A DNA stretch of 64,000 nucleotides, taken from NCBI GenBank assembly GCA_030433355.1, contig JAUIMG010000011.1:1-64000 (forward strand), given 5' to 3'. This stretch comes from Bacteroidia bacterium (GTDB lineage Bacteria; Bacteroidota; Bacteroidia; Flavobacteriales_E; Vicingaceae). Made by a program: the position numbers and the translations under genes. Positions 25,686-33,971 of this stretch are shown here, piece by piece. The notes under the pieces were generated by a model. That model was not told the origin of the DNA. It saw only the letters and a list, made by a program, of their open reading frames with translations, and searched no databases. Within the stretch, counting starts at the first letter, position 1. Each line of letters opens with the position of its first letter.

Positions 25686-27662
25686 TTATTCAGGATTTTG
25701 TATATTAACTTTCCTGCTTAAGCTGCTGAGGTTTTTTAGAATTATTTCAATATCTAGATTTACCTTATAGTCTCTGGCATATTGAAAATTTAAACGCTCA
25801 ACATTATGCTCATCAAATGTGTTTTTATCATGCAAATCTAAAGGGGTTAAAATGCCTTTCTTTATTTTCAATTGAGGATCTTCTAACTGAAAAATGCTAT
25901 TAAAGCCCACAAGTGAAAGTTTTCCTCCTAAGACATGAATTAGATTGCTATAATAGTTGATAATGTTAGAGTTGAAAATTAGTAAAATAGGACTCAAAAG
26001 CAATAATAGAATAGCAAAGGAGAAGTCTAATAATCTTTTGTTTCGTTGATTTACAGGTTTTACTATTGCATTAGAACCAATTATATAATAATCTCCTGAG
26101 CTTTCAATAGAGTTGCTACCAATGATATAAAGACTTTCAGGAGGTGCTATTTTGAAGTTTACTTTTTCATCAACAATCTTGCCCATTATTTGAATAATGC
26201 TTTTCGCGCTTAGGTCTTTGGAGCAGAAAATGATTTCATTGATTTGATAGATTTCCACTATATCTAAAAGCTGATTTAGTTTAGCGGTGTATTCATCGCC
26301 ATCATCTTCATTAGTTGCATTAATCGTTATAGTTACCTCCGGATCGATTAATGTGTCATTAAGGAATCTTTTAATTCTATTTATTTCGTCTTTTTTTCCA
26401 ACTATGGCAATCCTCTGCGCTTTGTTTTGTTTTATTTTTCTAAATCCAATTAGGTGAAATAAGTAGCGGTATAATGGAATCGTAAACAAGCTCCAAAGGA
26501 TACTAAAAAGTATAATAGCTCTTGAAAATCTATAATTTTCATCTAAAAGCGAATAACTTATGAGTAAGAGCAATGAGCCCGAAAAAACACCTTTTACTAT
26601 GGAGCTGAATTTTGTTGGAATACTATATCCTCCATTTATAAATAAGCTAAATAGATAGAAGAGTGAGATAATCGGGATTCCATAAGTTTCTACTTCGGAT
26701 GGATAAGCGCCACCTTCTGTAAACTTCACGTTTCCTTCATAATAGTCTTTAAACCAATAGATTGCAGAGATGAGTATAATGAAATCAAATACTGGGAGAA
26801 CGAAATGCTTAATAAATCTAGTTGCTAAAGCTAAGCCTGCTCTAAAATATATTGCTAAATGAATTAGAAGTGAAAATAGGCGAGCATTCTTTTGAGAAAA
26901 ATGTTTTTTGGCAAAAATTGCCATTGCTTTATAAAAAACAAAAACATAATTAATACTACTCTTTTTTGTACTTTCTCCTTTATAGTGAATTATAGAGGTT
27001 TTAGAAGTGTACCAATTGATGTAACCACTTTGTGTAATCCTATAGGATAGGTCTATGTCTTCGCCATACATAAAGAATAATTCATCTAAGAGTCCAATTT
27101 CATCCAATACCTTCTTGCGAATCATCATGAAAGCGCCAGAGAGAATCTCTATTTCATGATCTTCATCTTTGGAAAGATAACCTAAATGGTATTTATTGAA
27201 TATTCTTGATTTAGGAAACAAGGCAGATAGTCCAAATATTTTGTGAAACGCAACAGATGGTGTAGGTAAGCCCCTTTTGGATTCTGGAAGGAAATTGCCT
27301 TTACCATCTAGCATTTTAAGTCCTAGTCCCCCAACCTTTGGATTGTTCTTAAATATCTCTAAACATACTTCAAAAGTGTTTTCTTCAACTACAGTGTCAG
27401 GGTTTAATAAGAGTACTATTTCTCCTTTAGCTTCTTTTATGGCTTGGTTATTGGCTTTCGAGAAACCAAGGTTATCTTTATTGGCAATCAATTTAACTTG
27501 TGGAAACTTCTCCTCCAGCATTTTTAAAGAACCATCTACAGAGTTATTGTCAACCACAATTACTTCTGCATCCATATTCTGTAATGCTTGGAAAACAGAA
27601 TTAAGACAGTTCTCAAGAAAAAACTGAACGTTATAGTTAACTATGATAATACTTAAATCCAT
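25686..27662 (-). CDS. GT2 glycosyltransferase fused to a decayed polyprenyl-phosphate sugar transferase
   Basis: 658 residues. Residues 1-250 form a GT2 domain of the rhamnosyltransferase type ('DLSIIIVNYNVQFFLENCL', donor-site 'LLLNPDTVVEEN', 'FFMYGEDIDLSYRI'). Next come several membrane helices (about 285-420), a Rossmann-like segment ('QRIAIVGKKDEINRIKRFL') and a C-terminus resembling bacterial sugar transferases: 'RLLDFSFAILLLLLSPIL', 'LGGKLSLVGFNS', 'KKGILTPLDL' and 'YARDYKVNLDIEIILKNL'. The roughly 100-residue stretch that holds the KFRSM loop and catalytic Asp-Glu pair in active enzymes is missing. I infer that the second half is a pseudo-enzyme, perhaps a membrane anchor or lipid-sugar sensor. 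It ends 5 nt... before recR begins downstream on the same strand side; no EPS gene is adjacent. Confidence 0.8.
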   Translation of the reverse strand: MDLSIIIVNYNVQFFLENCLNSVFQALQNMDAEVIVVDNNSVDGSLKMLEEKFPQVKLIANKDNLGFSKANNQAIKEAKGEIVLLLNPDTVVEENTFEVCLEIFKNNPKVGGLGLKMLDGKGNFLPESKRGLPTPSVAFHKIFGLSALFPKSRIFNKYHLGYLSKDEDHEIEILSGAFMMIRKKVLDEIGLLDELFFMYGEDIDLSYRITQSGYINWYTSKTSIIHYKGESTKKSSINYVFVFYKAMAIFAKKHFSQKNARLFSLLIHLAIYFRAGLALATRFIKHFVLPVFDFIILISAIYWFKDYYEGNVKFTEGGAYPSEVETYGIPIISLFYLFSLFINGGYSIPTKFSSIVKGVFSGSLLLLISYSLLDENYRFSRAIILFSILWSLFTIPLYRYLFHLIGFRKIKQNKAQRIAIVGKKDEINRIKRFLNDTLIDPEVTITINATNEDDGDEYTAKLNQLLDIVEIYQINEIIFCSKDLSAKSIIQIMGKIVDEKVNFKIAPPESLYIIGSNSIESSGDYYIIGSNAIVKPVNQRNKRLLDFSFAILLLLLSPILLIFNSNIINYYSNLIHVLGGKLSLVGFNSIFQLEDPQLKIKKGILTPLDLHDKNTFDEHNVERLNFQYARDYKVNLDIEIILKNLSSLSRKVNIQNPE

Positions 27663-27666
27663 AACT

Positions 27667-28305
27667 CTATGAATGTAGAGAGTTTTCGTAAGGTACTCGA
27701 TTTAATAACGATCTTCCAAGAGTTAATTCATCGGTATACTCTAATTCATCTCCACTTGCAACGCCTTGGGCTAAGGTTGAGATTAAAACATTATAATCTT
27801 TAAGCCTTTTGTAGATGTAAAAGTTTGTAGTGTCTCCTTCCATGGTGGTACTTAGTGCCATGATAACCTCTTCTATTCCATTTTCTTTAACTCTAGTTAT
27901 CAGTTCCTCTACTCTAATGTCGGAAGGGCCAATGCCCTCCATGGGGGATATTATTCCTCCTAAAACGTGGTACTTGCCTCTAAATTGTGAAGTGTTTTCA
28001 ATAGCCATAACATCTCTTATGTCTTCTACAACGCATATAACTTTATCTTCTCTTTTCGGGCTGGAACAAATGGTGCAAAGAGGAAGATCTGAAATATTAA
28101 AACAATTTTCACAATAGATTATTTCATTTCTCAATTTTATAAAAGCATTTCCAAATTCATTTGCTGTTTCTTTAGGTTGTCTTAGAAGGAAAAGGGCTAG
28201 TCTAAGAGCTGTTTTTCTTCCAACGCCTGGCAATATATTAAATTGCTGAATTGCTTTTTCTAAAAGTTTTGAGGGGTATTCTTCCAATCTCCTGTTTTTA
28301 TTCAA
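27667..28305 (-). CDS. recR: Recombination mediator RecR
   Basis: 212 residues. Order: helix-hairpin-helix ('FNILPGVGRKTALRLALFLL'), C4 zinc finger ('CENCFNISDLPLCTIC'), Toprim domain ('VICVVEDIRDVMAIENT', 'YHVLGGIISPMEGIGP') and the C-terminal Walker-like region ('LAQGVASGDELEYTDELTL'). With RecO it loads RecA at gaps. The frame has TTG at 28305 as the earliest plausible start and no ATG before the HhH motif, so a TTG start is likely. It is divergent from the symporter gene; its stop is 4 nt upstream of the GT2 fusion gene, so the two may be co-transcribed. Confidence 0.95.
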   Translation of the reverse strand: MNKNRRLEEYPSKLLEKAIQQFNILPGVGRKTALRLALFLLRQPKETANEFGNAFIKLRNEIIYCENCFNISDLPLCTICSSPKREDKVICVVEDIRDVMAIENTSQFRGKYHVLGGIISPMEGIGPSDIRVEELITRVKENGIEEVIMALSTTMEGDTTNFYIYKRLKDYNVLISTLAQGVASGDELEYTDELTLGRSLLNRVPYENSLHS

Positions 28306-28358
28306 AAATACAATCTTAGTTTCAATCTGTAATTGTTAAATACTTATCAATTGCCATT

Positions 28359-28366
28359 TAAATTTG
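28359..28366 (+). promoter_or_regulatory. -7 box upstream of the symporter gene
   Basis: TAAATTTG fits TAnnTTTG and lies 36 nt before the preferred ATG at 28402. A TTG at 28333-28335 is 23 nt further upstream, a little beyond the usual 19-21 spacing. This site falls downstream of the alternative start at 28333, which favours the later start. Confidence 0.4.
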
Positions 28367-28401
28367 GCCATGTATTTTCCTTTTCTTCGCTTATTGTAAC
28401 T

Positions 28402-29874
28402 ATGGACCCAATATTTATTCTTTTTATAATATCTGCTTATTTTCTGCTGCTATTAGGAATTAGTTATATCACTTCTAAGCAAGCTGATAATCAAAGTTTT
28501 TTTAAAGGGAATAGCCAATCGCCATGGTATTTAGTAGCCTTTGGAATGATTGGTACTTCCTTATCTGGGGTGACTTTTATCTCTGTTCCTGCTTGGGTGG
28601 GTACTAGTCAATTTAGCTATTTGCAAATGGTTTTAGGCTATTTGCTAGGCTATTTAGTTGTTGCAAACATTTTGATGCCTCTTTATTATCAATTGAATCT
28701 CACTTCCATTTATGGCTATCTAAAAATTAGATTTGGAAAATCCGCTTATAAAACTGGCTCTTTTTACTTTCTTCTTTCAAGAACGATAGGTGCTGCATTT
28801 AGATTGTATCTCGTTGCTATTGTTTTTCAGAAAACTGTATTTGATAGTTGGAATGTGCCCTTTTGGGTAACCGTAGCAATTACAATTTTTTTAATTTGGG
28901 TTTATACCTATCGAGGAGGTATAAAAACAATTGTTTGGACAGACTCGCTTCAAACGTTATTTATGCTAGCTGCAGCAGGTATAACTGTATATCAAATTGG
29001 CTCTGTTTTAAACTTAGATGAAGTAGGTTGGCTGGAAACTATAAAGAATAGCGAATATTCGAGGGTTTTCTTTTTTGATGATTGGAGGGATAGTAAATTC
29101 TTTTGGAAGCAGTTTCTTAGTGGCGCCTTTATCACAATCGTTATGACAGGTCTGGACCAAGACATGATGCAGAAGAACTTAAGTTGTAAAAATATAAAAG
29201 AAGCAAAATGGAATATGTATTCCTTTAGCGCCATCTTACTTTTTGTAAATATTTTATTCTTATGCTTAGGAGCATTATTGTATATCTACGCTGATAATAT
29301 TGGATTCCAAATTCCTAAAAATTCAGATGAGCTCTTTCCTATATTAGCTACGCAAGGTTATTTGCCACTCCTAGTAGCTGTTTTTTTTATTTTAGGCCTT
29401 ATTGCAGCAGCATATTCTAGTGCAGATTCTGCTTTAACAGCATTAACTACTTCAGTTTGTATTGATTTTTTAGAAGTAGATCAACAAGAAGAGCTAAAAG
29501 CGAAAAGCACAAGAATTAAAGTACACTTGCTGCTATCTTTTCTTTTGATGATAGTGATATTGTTGTTTAATTTAATTAACGACGAAAACGTAATTAGTAG
29601 TTTGTTTAAAGCAGCAGGCTATACTTATGGTCCTCTACTCGGTTTGTATTTTATTGGCCTTTTTACCAAATGGGAGATAAAAGAAAAATGGATTCCTCTA
29701 GTATGTCTTGTAGCTCCTGTTTTAACTTTTGTAATCCAAGACAATGCATTACAATGGCTTAATGGATATCAATTCGGATTTGAAATTATTATTTTAAATG
29801 GTTTTTTAACTAGTTTAGGATTGTTCTTTATAAAAAAACCGAACATTACATCAGAAAGTAACAATTTCAAATAG
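28402..29874 (+). CDS. Sodium:solute symporter (SSS family)
   Basis: About 490 residues with 13 or so membrane helices from the start. Family features are 'SPWYLVAFGMIGTSLSGVTF' in TM2, 'YGYLKIRFG', 'VYTYRGGIKTIVWTDSLQTL' (the SSS signature region) and 'AAAYSSADSALTALTTSVC' (Na2-site Ser/Thr residues). It should import a small organic solute with Na+. The substrate cannot be assigned from sequence. I choose ATG at 28402 (MDPIFILF), just before TM1; the in-frame ATG at 28333 would add 23 atypical residues and would place the -7 box inside the gene. Confidence 0.92.
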   Translation: MDPIFILFIISAYFLLLLGISYITSKQADNQSFFKGNSQSPWYLVAFGMIGTSLSGVTFISVPAWVGTSQFSYLQMVLGYLLGYLVVANILMPLYYQLNLTSIYGYLKIRFGKSAYKTGSFYFLLSRTIGAAFRLYLVAIVFQKTVFDSWNVPFWVTVAITIFLIWVYTYRGGIKTIVWTDSLQTLFMLAAAGITVYQIGSVLNLDEVGWLETIKNSEYSRVFFFDDWRDSKFFWKQFLSGAFITIVMTGLDQDMMQKNLSCKNIKEAKWNMYSFSAILLFVNILFLCLGALLYIYADNIGFQIPKNSDELFPILATQGYLPLLVAVFFILGLIAAAYSSADSALTALTTSVCIDFLEVDQQEELKAKSTRIKVHLLLSFLLMIVILLFNLINDENVISSLFKAAGYTYGPLLGLYFIGLFTKWEIKEKWIPLVCLVAPVLTFVIQDNALQWLNGYQFGFEIIILNGFLTSLGLFFIKKPNITSESNNFK

Positions 29875-29914
29875 TGGGATTTGTTTTATAATTTAGACCA
29901 CATAAATTATTTTT

Positions 29915-30799
29915 ATGAATAACTTAAAATTATTACCCTTAGTTGTTTTTGCTGTAGTCTTTTTTTCTTGTTCAGAGCAAAAGAATAAGGAAGCTGAACA
30001 AAATGAAGAACTTGTAGAGGAAGCAACCAAACCAATCAAAGAGCACATCGATAAAGTTCATTACCCTATTCCATCGCCAGATCAAATGTTTGACTTTATT
30101 AATGATGTAGGAATAGACTATTCCAAGGATTTAATAAATGATGTTAACAAGAGTAATAATTATAATGACCCTATTTCAAAGTCATTGAATTTTGGTGTTT
30201 ATACTGCCGATTTAGCCTATGCGGCATCCTACGAGGATATCGAATCTACAATTGAGCTTTATAAAACAGTAAAGTCTATTAGTGCTGATTTAGACATAGA
30301 AGAAATGATGTCTGAAGAAATGCTAAACAAAGTGCAGAGCAACCTCCAGAATAATGATTCTTTAGCTGTTATAGCTAAAAAATCTTATTATGATGCTGTT
30401 GATTATTTAGAAGAAAATGATCAATCAGGAAAGCTTGCTCTGATGTCATTAGGTGGATGGGTAGAAAGCATATACATTGCTATAAATGCAATAAAAGAAT
30501 TTGATGCCAATTCTGAAACGGTGCAAAGAATAGCAGATCAAAAGATAATTTTCGGAAATCTGTACACATTTTTAAAGAAGAACGAAACTGAAACAGGGGT
30601 TAAAGAGGCATTAGATTCTATTCAAGGAATTAGATCTGTATTTGCATCTTTGCATGAAGAAAGGGTAGCTAAATCTAAGAAGGAAGCTCAAACAGGTAAA
30701 ATGGTTTTAAGTAGCTCTTCAAAAATTACCATAAATCAACAGCAGTTTGATGAGTTAAAATCAGCAATCAATAACTATAGGGCTTTAATTACTAAATAG
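29915..30799 (+). CDS. Uncharacterised lipoprotein, helical
   Basis: 294 residues that I do not recognise as a named family. 'LLPLVVFAVVFFSCSEQK' is a clear lipoprotein signal with Cys near 19, followed by an acidic linker. The mature part is predicted all-helical ('DQMFDFINDVGIDYSKDL', 'LALMSLGGWVESIYIAINAI', 'QQFDELKSAINNYRALITK'), with the repeated motif of a Leu-rich helix every 40 residues. It starts 40 nt after the symporter and is followed after 14 nt by another secreted protein of unknown function, so the three may form an operon. A periplasmic or surface-exposed structural or sensory role is possible. Confidence 0.7.
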   Translation: MNNLKLLPLVVFAVVFFSCSEQKNKEAEQNEELVEEATKPIKEHIDKVHYPIPSPDQMFDFINDVGIDYSKDLINDVNKSNNYNDPISKSLNFGVYTADLAYAASYEDIESTIELYKTVKSISADLDIEEMMSEEMLNKVQSNLQNNDSLAVIAKKSYYDAVDYLEENDQSGKLALMSLGGWVESIYIAINAIKEFDANSETVQRIADQKIIFGNLYTFLKKNETETGVKEALDSIQGIRSVFASLHEERVAKSKKEAQTGKMVLSSSSKITINQQQFDELKSAINNYRALITK

Positions 30800-30813
30800 C
30801 ATAATAAACATCC

Positions 30814-31497
30814 ATGAAACCGTATTTACTTAGCTTATTTTTTATCATTTCTACTGCACTTTCAGCTCAAACAGAGTGTTCCTATTATCACAAAAAGTTC
30901 TGCGATTTAGGAGAAGGAGAGCCTATGAAATACGACGGTCAGTCTAAAAGTGCAATTTTAGCAAAAGGTCAGATATCGGAATTTCATATGATAGCATATA
31001 ACGGTTTAGATTATAGGATTACTATTTGTGCTGAAGAAATATTAGGACCAGATGTGCAGCTAAAAATATTTGAAAAAAGAAAAGAACTTATTAAAGAAGA
31101 GGAAATTCAACAAGAGTATCAAGAAGAGGTAGTTGAAGAAGTTGAGGTAAATAACAGGCAGCAAGAAGGAGTCTATGATGAATACTCAACAGGAAGTTTT
31201 GATGACTATTCAGACGACTCATATGAGGACGCATATGCCTCTTACTCTGAAGAACCAATTACTGAAACATCTTCTTCCAATTCGCCTCCGAGGTATAAAA
31301 GGTACAGAGAATTGCTTTATGATAATGCCGAAGATGGATATAATAAAATGATTGAATTTTCTTCAGACGGTACTATGAGTCTTATTCTTCAAATAATAGT
31401 ACCCGGAGAAGAAAGTGTAAGTAAATTGAAAATAAGAGAGATGGGTTGCGTTGGGGTTCTAGTGGAGCGCGCTAAATCTCGAATCAGTGGTTTTTAG
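30814..31497 (+). CDS. Uncharacterised secreted protein with acidic Tyr-rich middle
   Basis: 227 residues. The N-terminus 'YLLSLFFIISTALSAQTECS' is a signal peptide. Four cysteines sit in the mature part: 'ECSYYHKKFCDLG', 'ITICAEEI' and 'MGCVGVL'. Residues about 85-160 are disordered and rich in Glu, Asp, Tyr and Ser ('EEEIQQEYQEEVVEEVEV', 'DDYSDDSYEDAYASYSEE'). The flanks look like one beta-rich fold ('KGQISEFHMIAYNGLDYRI', 'TMSLILQIIVPGEESV') interrupted by that insertion. It follows the lipoprotein gene by 14 nt. Its stop overlaps the end of the convergent TolB-like gene by 4 nt. I cannot assign a function. Confidence 0.7.
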   Translation: MKPYLLSLFFIISTALSAQTECSYYHKKFCDLGEGEPMKYDGQSKSAILAKGQISEFHMIAYNGLDYRITICAEEILGPDVQLKIFEKRKELIKEEEIQQEYQEEVVEEVEVNNRQQEGVYDEYSTGSFDDYSDDSYEDAYASYSEEPITETSSSNSPPRYKRYRELLYDNAEDGYNKMIEFSSDGTMSLILQIIVPGEESVSKLKIREMGCVGVLVERAKSRISGF

Positions 31498-32612
31498 TCT
31501 TTCCATTTGGCCACAAATAAATTTGTTTCTCTTGTGCCGCCATTGTTTCTATTAGAAGAAAATACCAAGTGTTTTCCATCATTTGAAAAAACAGGAAAAG
31601 CATCAAAAGTTTCATCTTGTGTAATCTGCTTTAAGCCCGTTCCATCAATGTTAATCATATACAAGTTAAACGGAAACCCTCTTTTGGAGGAGTGATTGGA
31701 AGCAAAGATTACTTTTTTCCCAGATGGATGGAAAAAAGGACACCAATTAGCTTGTCCTAAGCTGGTTAGTTGTCTTAAGTCAGAGCCGTCTGCATTGCAA
31801 ATAAATAGCTCCATTTCGGTAGGTTGAACAAGGCCCTCTGCTAGTAATTCTTTATACTCTTTTATTGCTTCTTCTGTTTTAGGTCTGGATGCTCTGAAAA
31901 TTAGCTTACTGCCATCAGGAGAAAAGAAAGCTCCACCATCATAACCCAATTCATTGGTAATCTGCTTTACATCACTCCCATCTATATTGCATGTAAAAAG
32001 CTCTAAATCTCCTGTTCTCATAGATGTGAAAACAATTTTATCTCCTTTAGGAGAAACAGTAGCTTCTGCATCGTAGCCTTCTTCATTGGTTAATTGAGCG
32101 GTGATATTTCCATCTAAATCAGCCACAAAAATGTCAAAAGATGGATATATAGGCCAAACATATTTGCCAGCTATTCTTTCAGGAACAGGAGGGCAGGCTG
32201 AGTCTGCTAAATGTGTAGACGCATAAACAATAGTGCTATCTCCAGGTAAAAAGTAAGAACAAGTAGTTCTACCAAGGCCTGTACTAACTAAATTGGGCAT
32301 TGAACTAGATAAATCGTAATTTCTCCAATCGAAATAATAAATCTGATCACATGCTAAATCCCATTCTGGGTTCGTAACTTGAAATACCAATTTACTATCA
32401 TCAAAACTCCAATAGGCTTCTGCATTATCTCCACCAAAGGTTAATTGCTTCAAGGAGCTGAAGTTGTTTTCACCTTCTTTAATCAAATTTATTGAAGTGC
32501 TATCCAACGCTTCTTCCGTCTTAATTTCTTCCTTAACTTCCTCTTTTTTAGCGCTATTTAAACAGGCAGTAAATAGACTTAAAACAAGGCTAAGGTAAAC
32601 TAGGTATTTCAT
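31494..32612 (-). CDS. TolB-like PD40 beta-propeller lipoprotein
   Basis: About 372 residues from ATG 32612 (MKYLVYLSLVLSLFTACLN, lipoprotein signal with Cys near 17); the longer frame to 32654 adds 14 residues that break the signal. The mature protein is a six-bladed PD40/TolB propeller with blades such as 'GYDAEATVSPKGDKIVFTSM', 'ELFTCNIDGSDVKQITNELG' and 'FDAFPVFSNDGKHLVFSSNR'. Unlike TolB it lacks the N-terminal domain and is lipidated, so it is a free-standing propeller, probably binding protein or carbohydrate at the periplasm or surface. It is divergent from the M28 peptidase gene with a promoter-bearing 84-bp gap. Confidence 0.88.
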   Translation of the reverse strand: MKYLVYLSLVLSLFTACLNSAKKEEVKEEIKTEEALDSTSINLIKEGENNFSSLKQLTFGGDNAEAYWSFDDSKLVFQVTNPEWDLACDQIYYFDWRNYDLSSSMPNLVSTGLGRTTCSYFLPGDSTIVYASTHLADSACPPVPERIAGKYVWPIYPSFDIFVADLDGNITAQLTNEEGYDAEATVSPKGDKIVFTSMRTGDLELFTCNIDGSDVKQITNELGYDGGAFFSPDGSKLIFRASRPKTEEAIKEYKELLAEGLVQPTEMELFICNADGSDLRQLTSLGQANWCPFFHPSGKKVIFASNHSSKRGFPFNLYMINIDGTGLKQITQDETFDAFPVFSNDGKHLVFSSNRNNGGTRETNLFVAKWKD

Positions 32613-32670
32613 AGATTTAAAAATTTGCCGCGAAGATAATATATTGTTTAGCAATGGAAGTGCTTTTGGT

Positions 32671-32678
32671 TAACTTTG
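32671..32678 (+). promoter_or_regulatory. -7 box upstream of the M28 peptidase gene
   Basis: TAACTTTG matches TAnnTTTG 18 nt before ATG 32697. A TTG at 32644-32646 is a weak -33 candidate at a long spacing of 24. On the opposite strand TATCTTCG (32632-32639) is one mismatch from consensus and may serve the TolB-like gene. Confidence 0.4.
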
Positions 32679-32696
32679 CAAATTCAAAATAGAATT

Positions 32697-33920
32697 ATGA
32701 AAAATATATACCTGATATTATTTAGCTTTCTTTTTGCAATTAGCTCTTTCGGTCAAAATGGTATAAAGCAAATACAAAAAGATGTTAAATACCTTGCAAG
32801 TGATAAACTTCAAGGAAGAGAAACTGGCACCAAAGGAGAGCAAATGGCAGCTGACTATTTAGTTGAAAGGTATAAAGAGCTGGGCTTAATTGAAAAGGGG
32901 ACAAAAGGTTATGTGCAAGACTTTTCTGTTAAGCCAAAGAAAAACCCTCATTCTAAAGAGGTGAATGAGGAAGCTAAAGAAATTAATGGAAAAAATATAG
33001 TTGGACTTGTAGATCATCAGGCTAAATACACGATAGTTCTTGGAGCACATTACGATCATTTGGGAAAAGGTGCTGAAGGTTCTCTTCATGCTGCAAAAGA
33101 TGGACAAATTCATAATGGAGCAGATGACAATGCTAGTGGAGTAGCATTAATTCTTGGATTGGCTGAGGAATTAAATGGTGAAAAGTACAATGATTTTAAT
33201 TACTTATTCATAGCTTTCTCTGGAGAAGAAAAAGGTCTCTGGGGCTCTAATTACTATGCTAAAAACCCTACGGTGGATTTAGAGGAAGTTAATGCCATGA
33301 TCAATTTTGATATGGTAGGTAGGTTAGACACGAGCAAAGGTTTAGCTATAAATGGTGTGGGAACATCAACAAAGTGGAATGAAATAATTGAGAAAGCCAA
33401 TACCGATAATTTTAAATTAATTACTTCTGAATCTGGTGTAGGCCCATCAGACCACACTTCTTTTTATTTGGTAGATATACCGGTGCTGCACTTTTTTACA
33501 GGACAGCATAGTGATTACCACAAACCTTCAGATGATGCAGATAAGGTGAATTACGAAGGAATTGCCAGCATAGAAAATATGGTGCTTAGATTGATAGAAG
33601 AGTTAGATGGGAGTGAAGAAATGGATTTTCAAACAACCAAACAAGATAGCTCTACTACACCTAGATTTACTGTTACTTTAGGCGTAATGCCCGATTATAT
33701 GTTTCAAGGCGACGGAATGAGGTTGGATGGAGTTACGGATGGAAGACCTGCAAGTGAAGCAGGCTTTGAACAAGGAGACATTGTGATTCAAATGGGAGAG
33801 TATAAAGTGGAAGGAATGCAATCTTATATGGAAGCCCTAAGTAAATTTAAAAAAGGAGATAAGGCTTTAGTTAAAGTTAAAAGAGGAGAAGAATTAATTG
33901 AATCAGAAGTTACTTTTTAA
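32697..33920 (+). CDS. M28-family zinc aminopeptidase with C-terminal PDZ domain
   Basis: About 407 residues from ATG 32697 (MKNIYLILFSFLFAISSFGQ signal peptide). The M28 domain shows the di-zinc ligands and catalytic acids in order: 'GAHYDHLG', 'NGADDNASGVA', 'SGEEKGLWGS', 'NFDMVGR' and 'HSDYHKPSDD'. From about 315 a PDZ domain follows ('TLGVMPDYMFQGDGMRLDGV', 'GRPASEAGFEQGDIVIQMG'). Exported aminopeptidases of this layout trim peptides outside the cytoplasm. The PDZ domain may recognise C-termini or regulate access. The longer frame from 32676 adds seven residues and would include the transcription start inferred from the -7 box. Confidence 0.93.
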   Translation: MKNIYLILFSFLFAISSFGQNGIKQIQKDVKYLASDKLQGRETGTKGEQMAADYLVERYKELGLIEKGTKGYVQDFSVKPKKNPHSKEVNEEAKEINGKNIVGLVDHQAKYTIVLGAHYDHLGKGAEGSLHAAKDGQIHNGADDNASGVALILGLAEELNGEKYNDFNYLFIAFSGEEKGLWGSNYYAKNPTVDLEEVNAMINFDMVGRLDTSKGLAINGVGTSTKWNEIIEKANTDNFKLITSESGVGPSDHTSFYLVDIPVLHFFTGQHSDYHKPSDDADKVNYEGIASIENMVLRLIEELDGSEEMDFQTTKQDSSTTPRFTVTLGVMPDYMFQGDGMRLDGVTDGRPASEAGFEQGDIVIQMGEYKVEGMQSYMEALSKFKKGDKALVKVKRGEELIESEVTF

Positions 33921-33971
33921 GTTGAAAGGCTTTTGGGAATTATTAAAATAAAGAAAATAAAAATTTAAGCT

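Noticed and set aside
33921-33971. Leader of icmF considered for a cobalamin riboswitch
   Set aside because: Only 51 bp and AT-rich, too short for the B12-box architecture.
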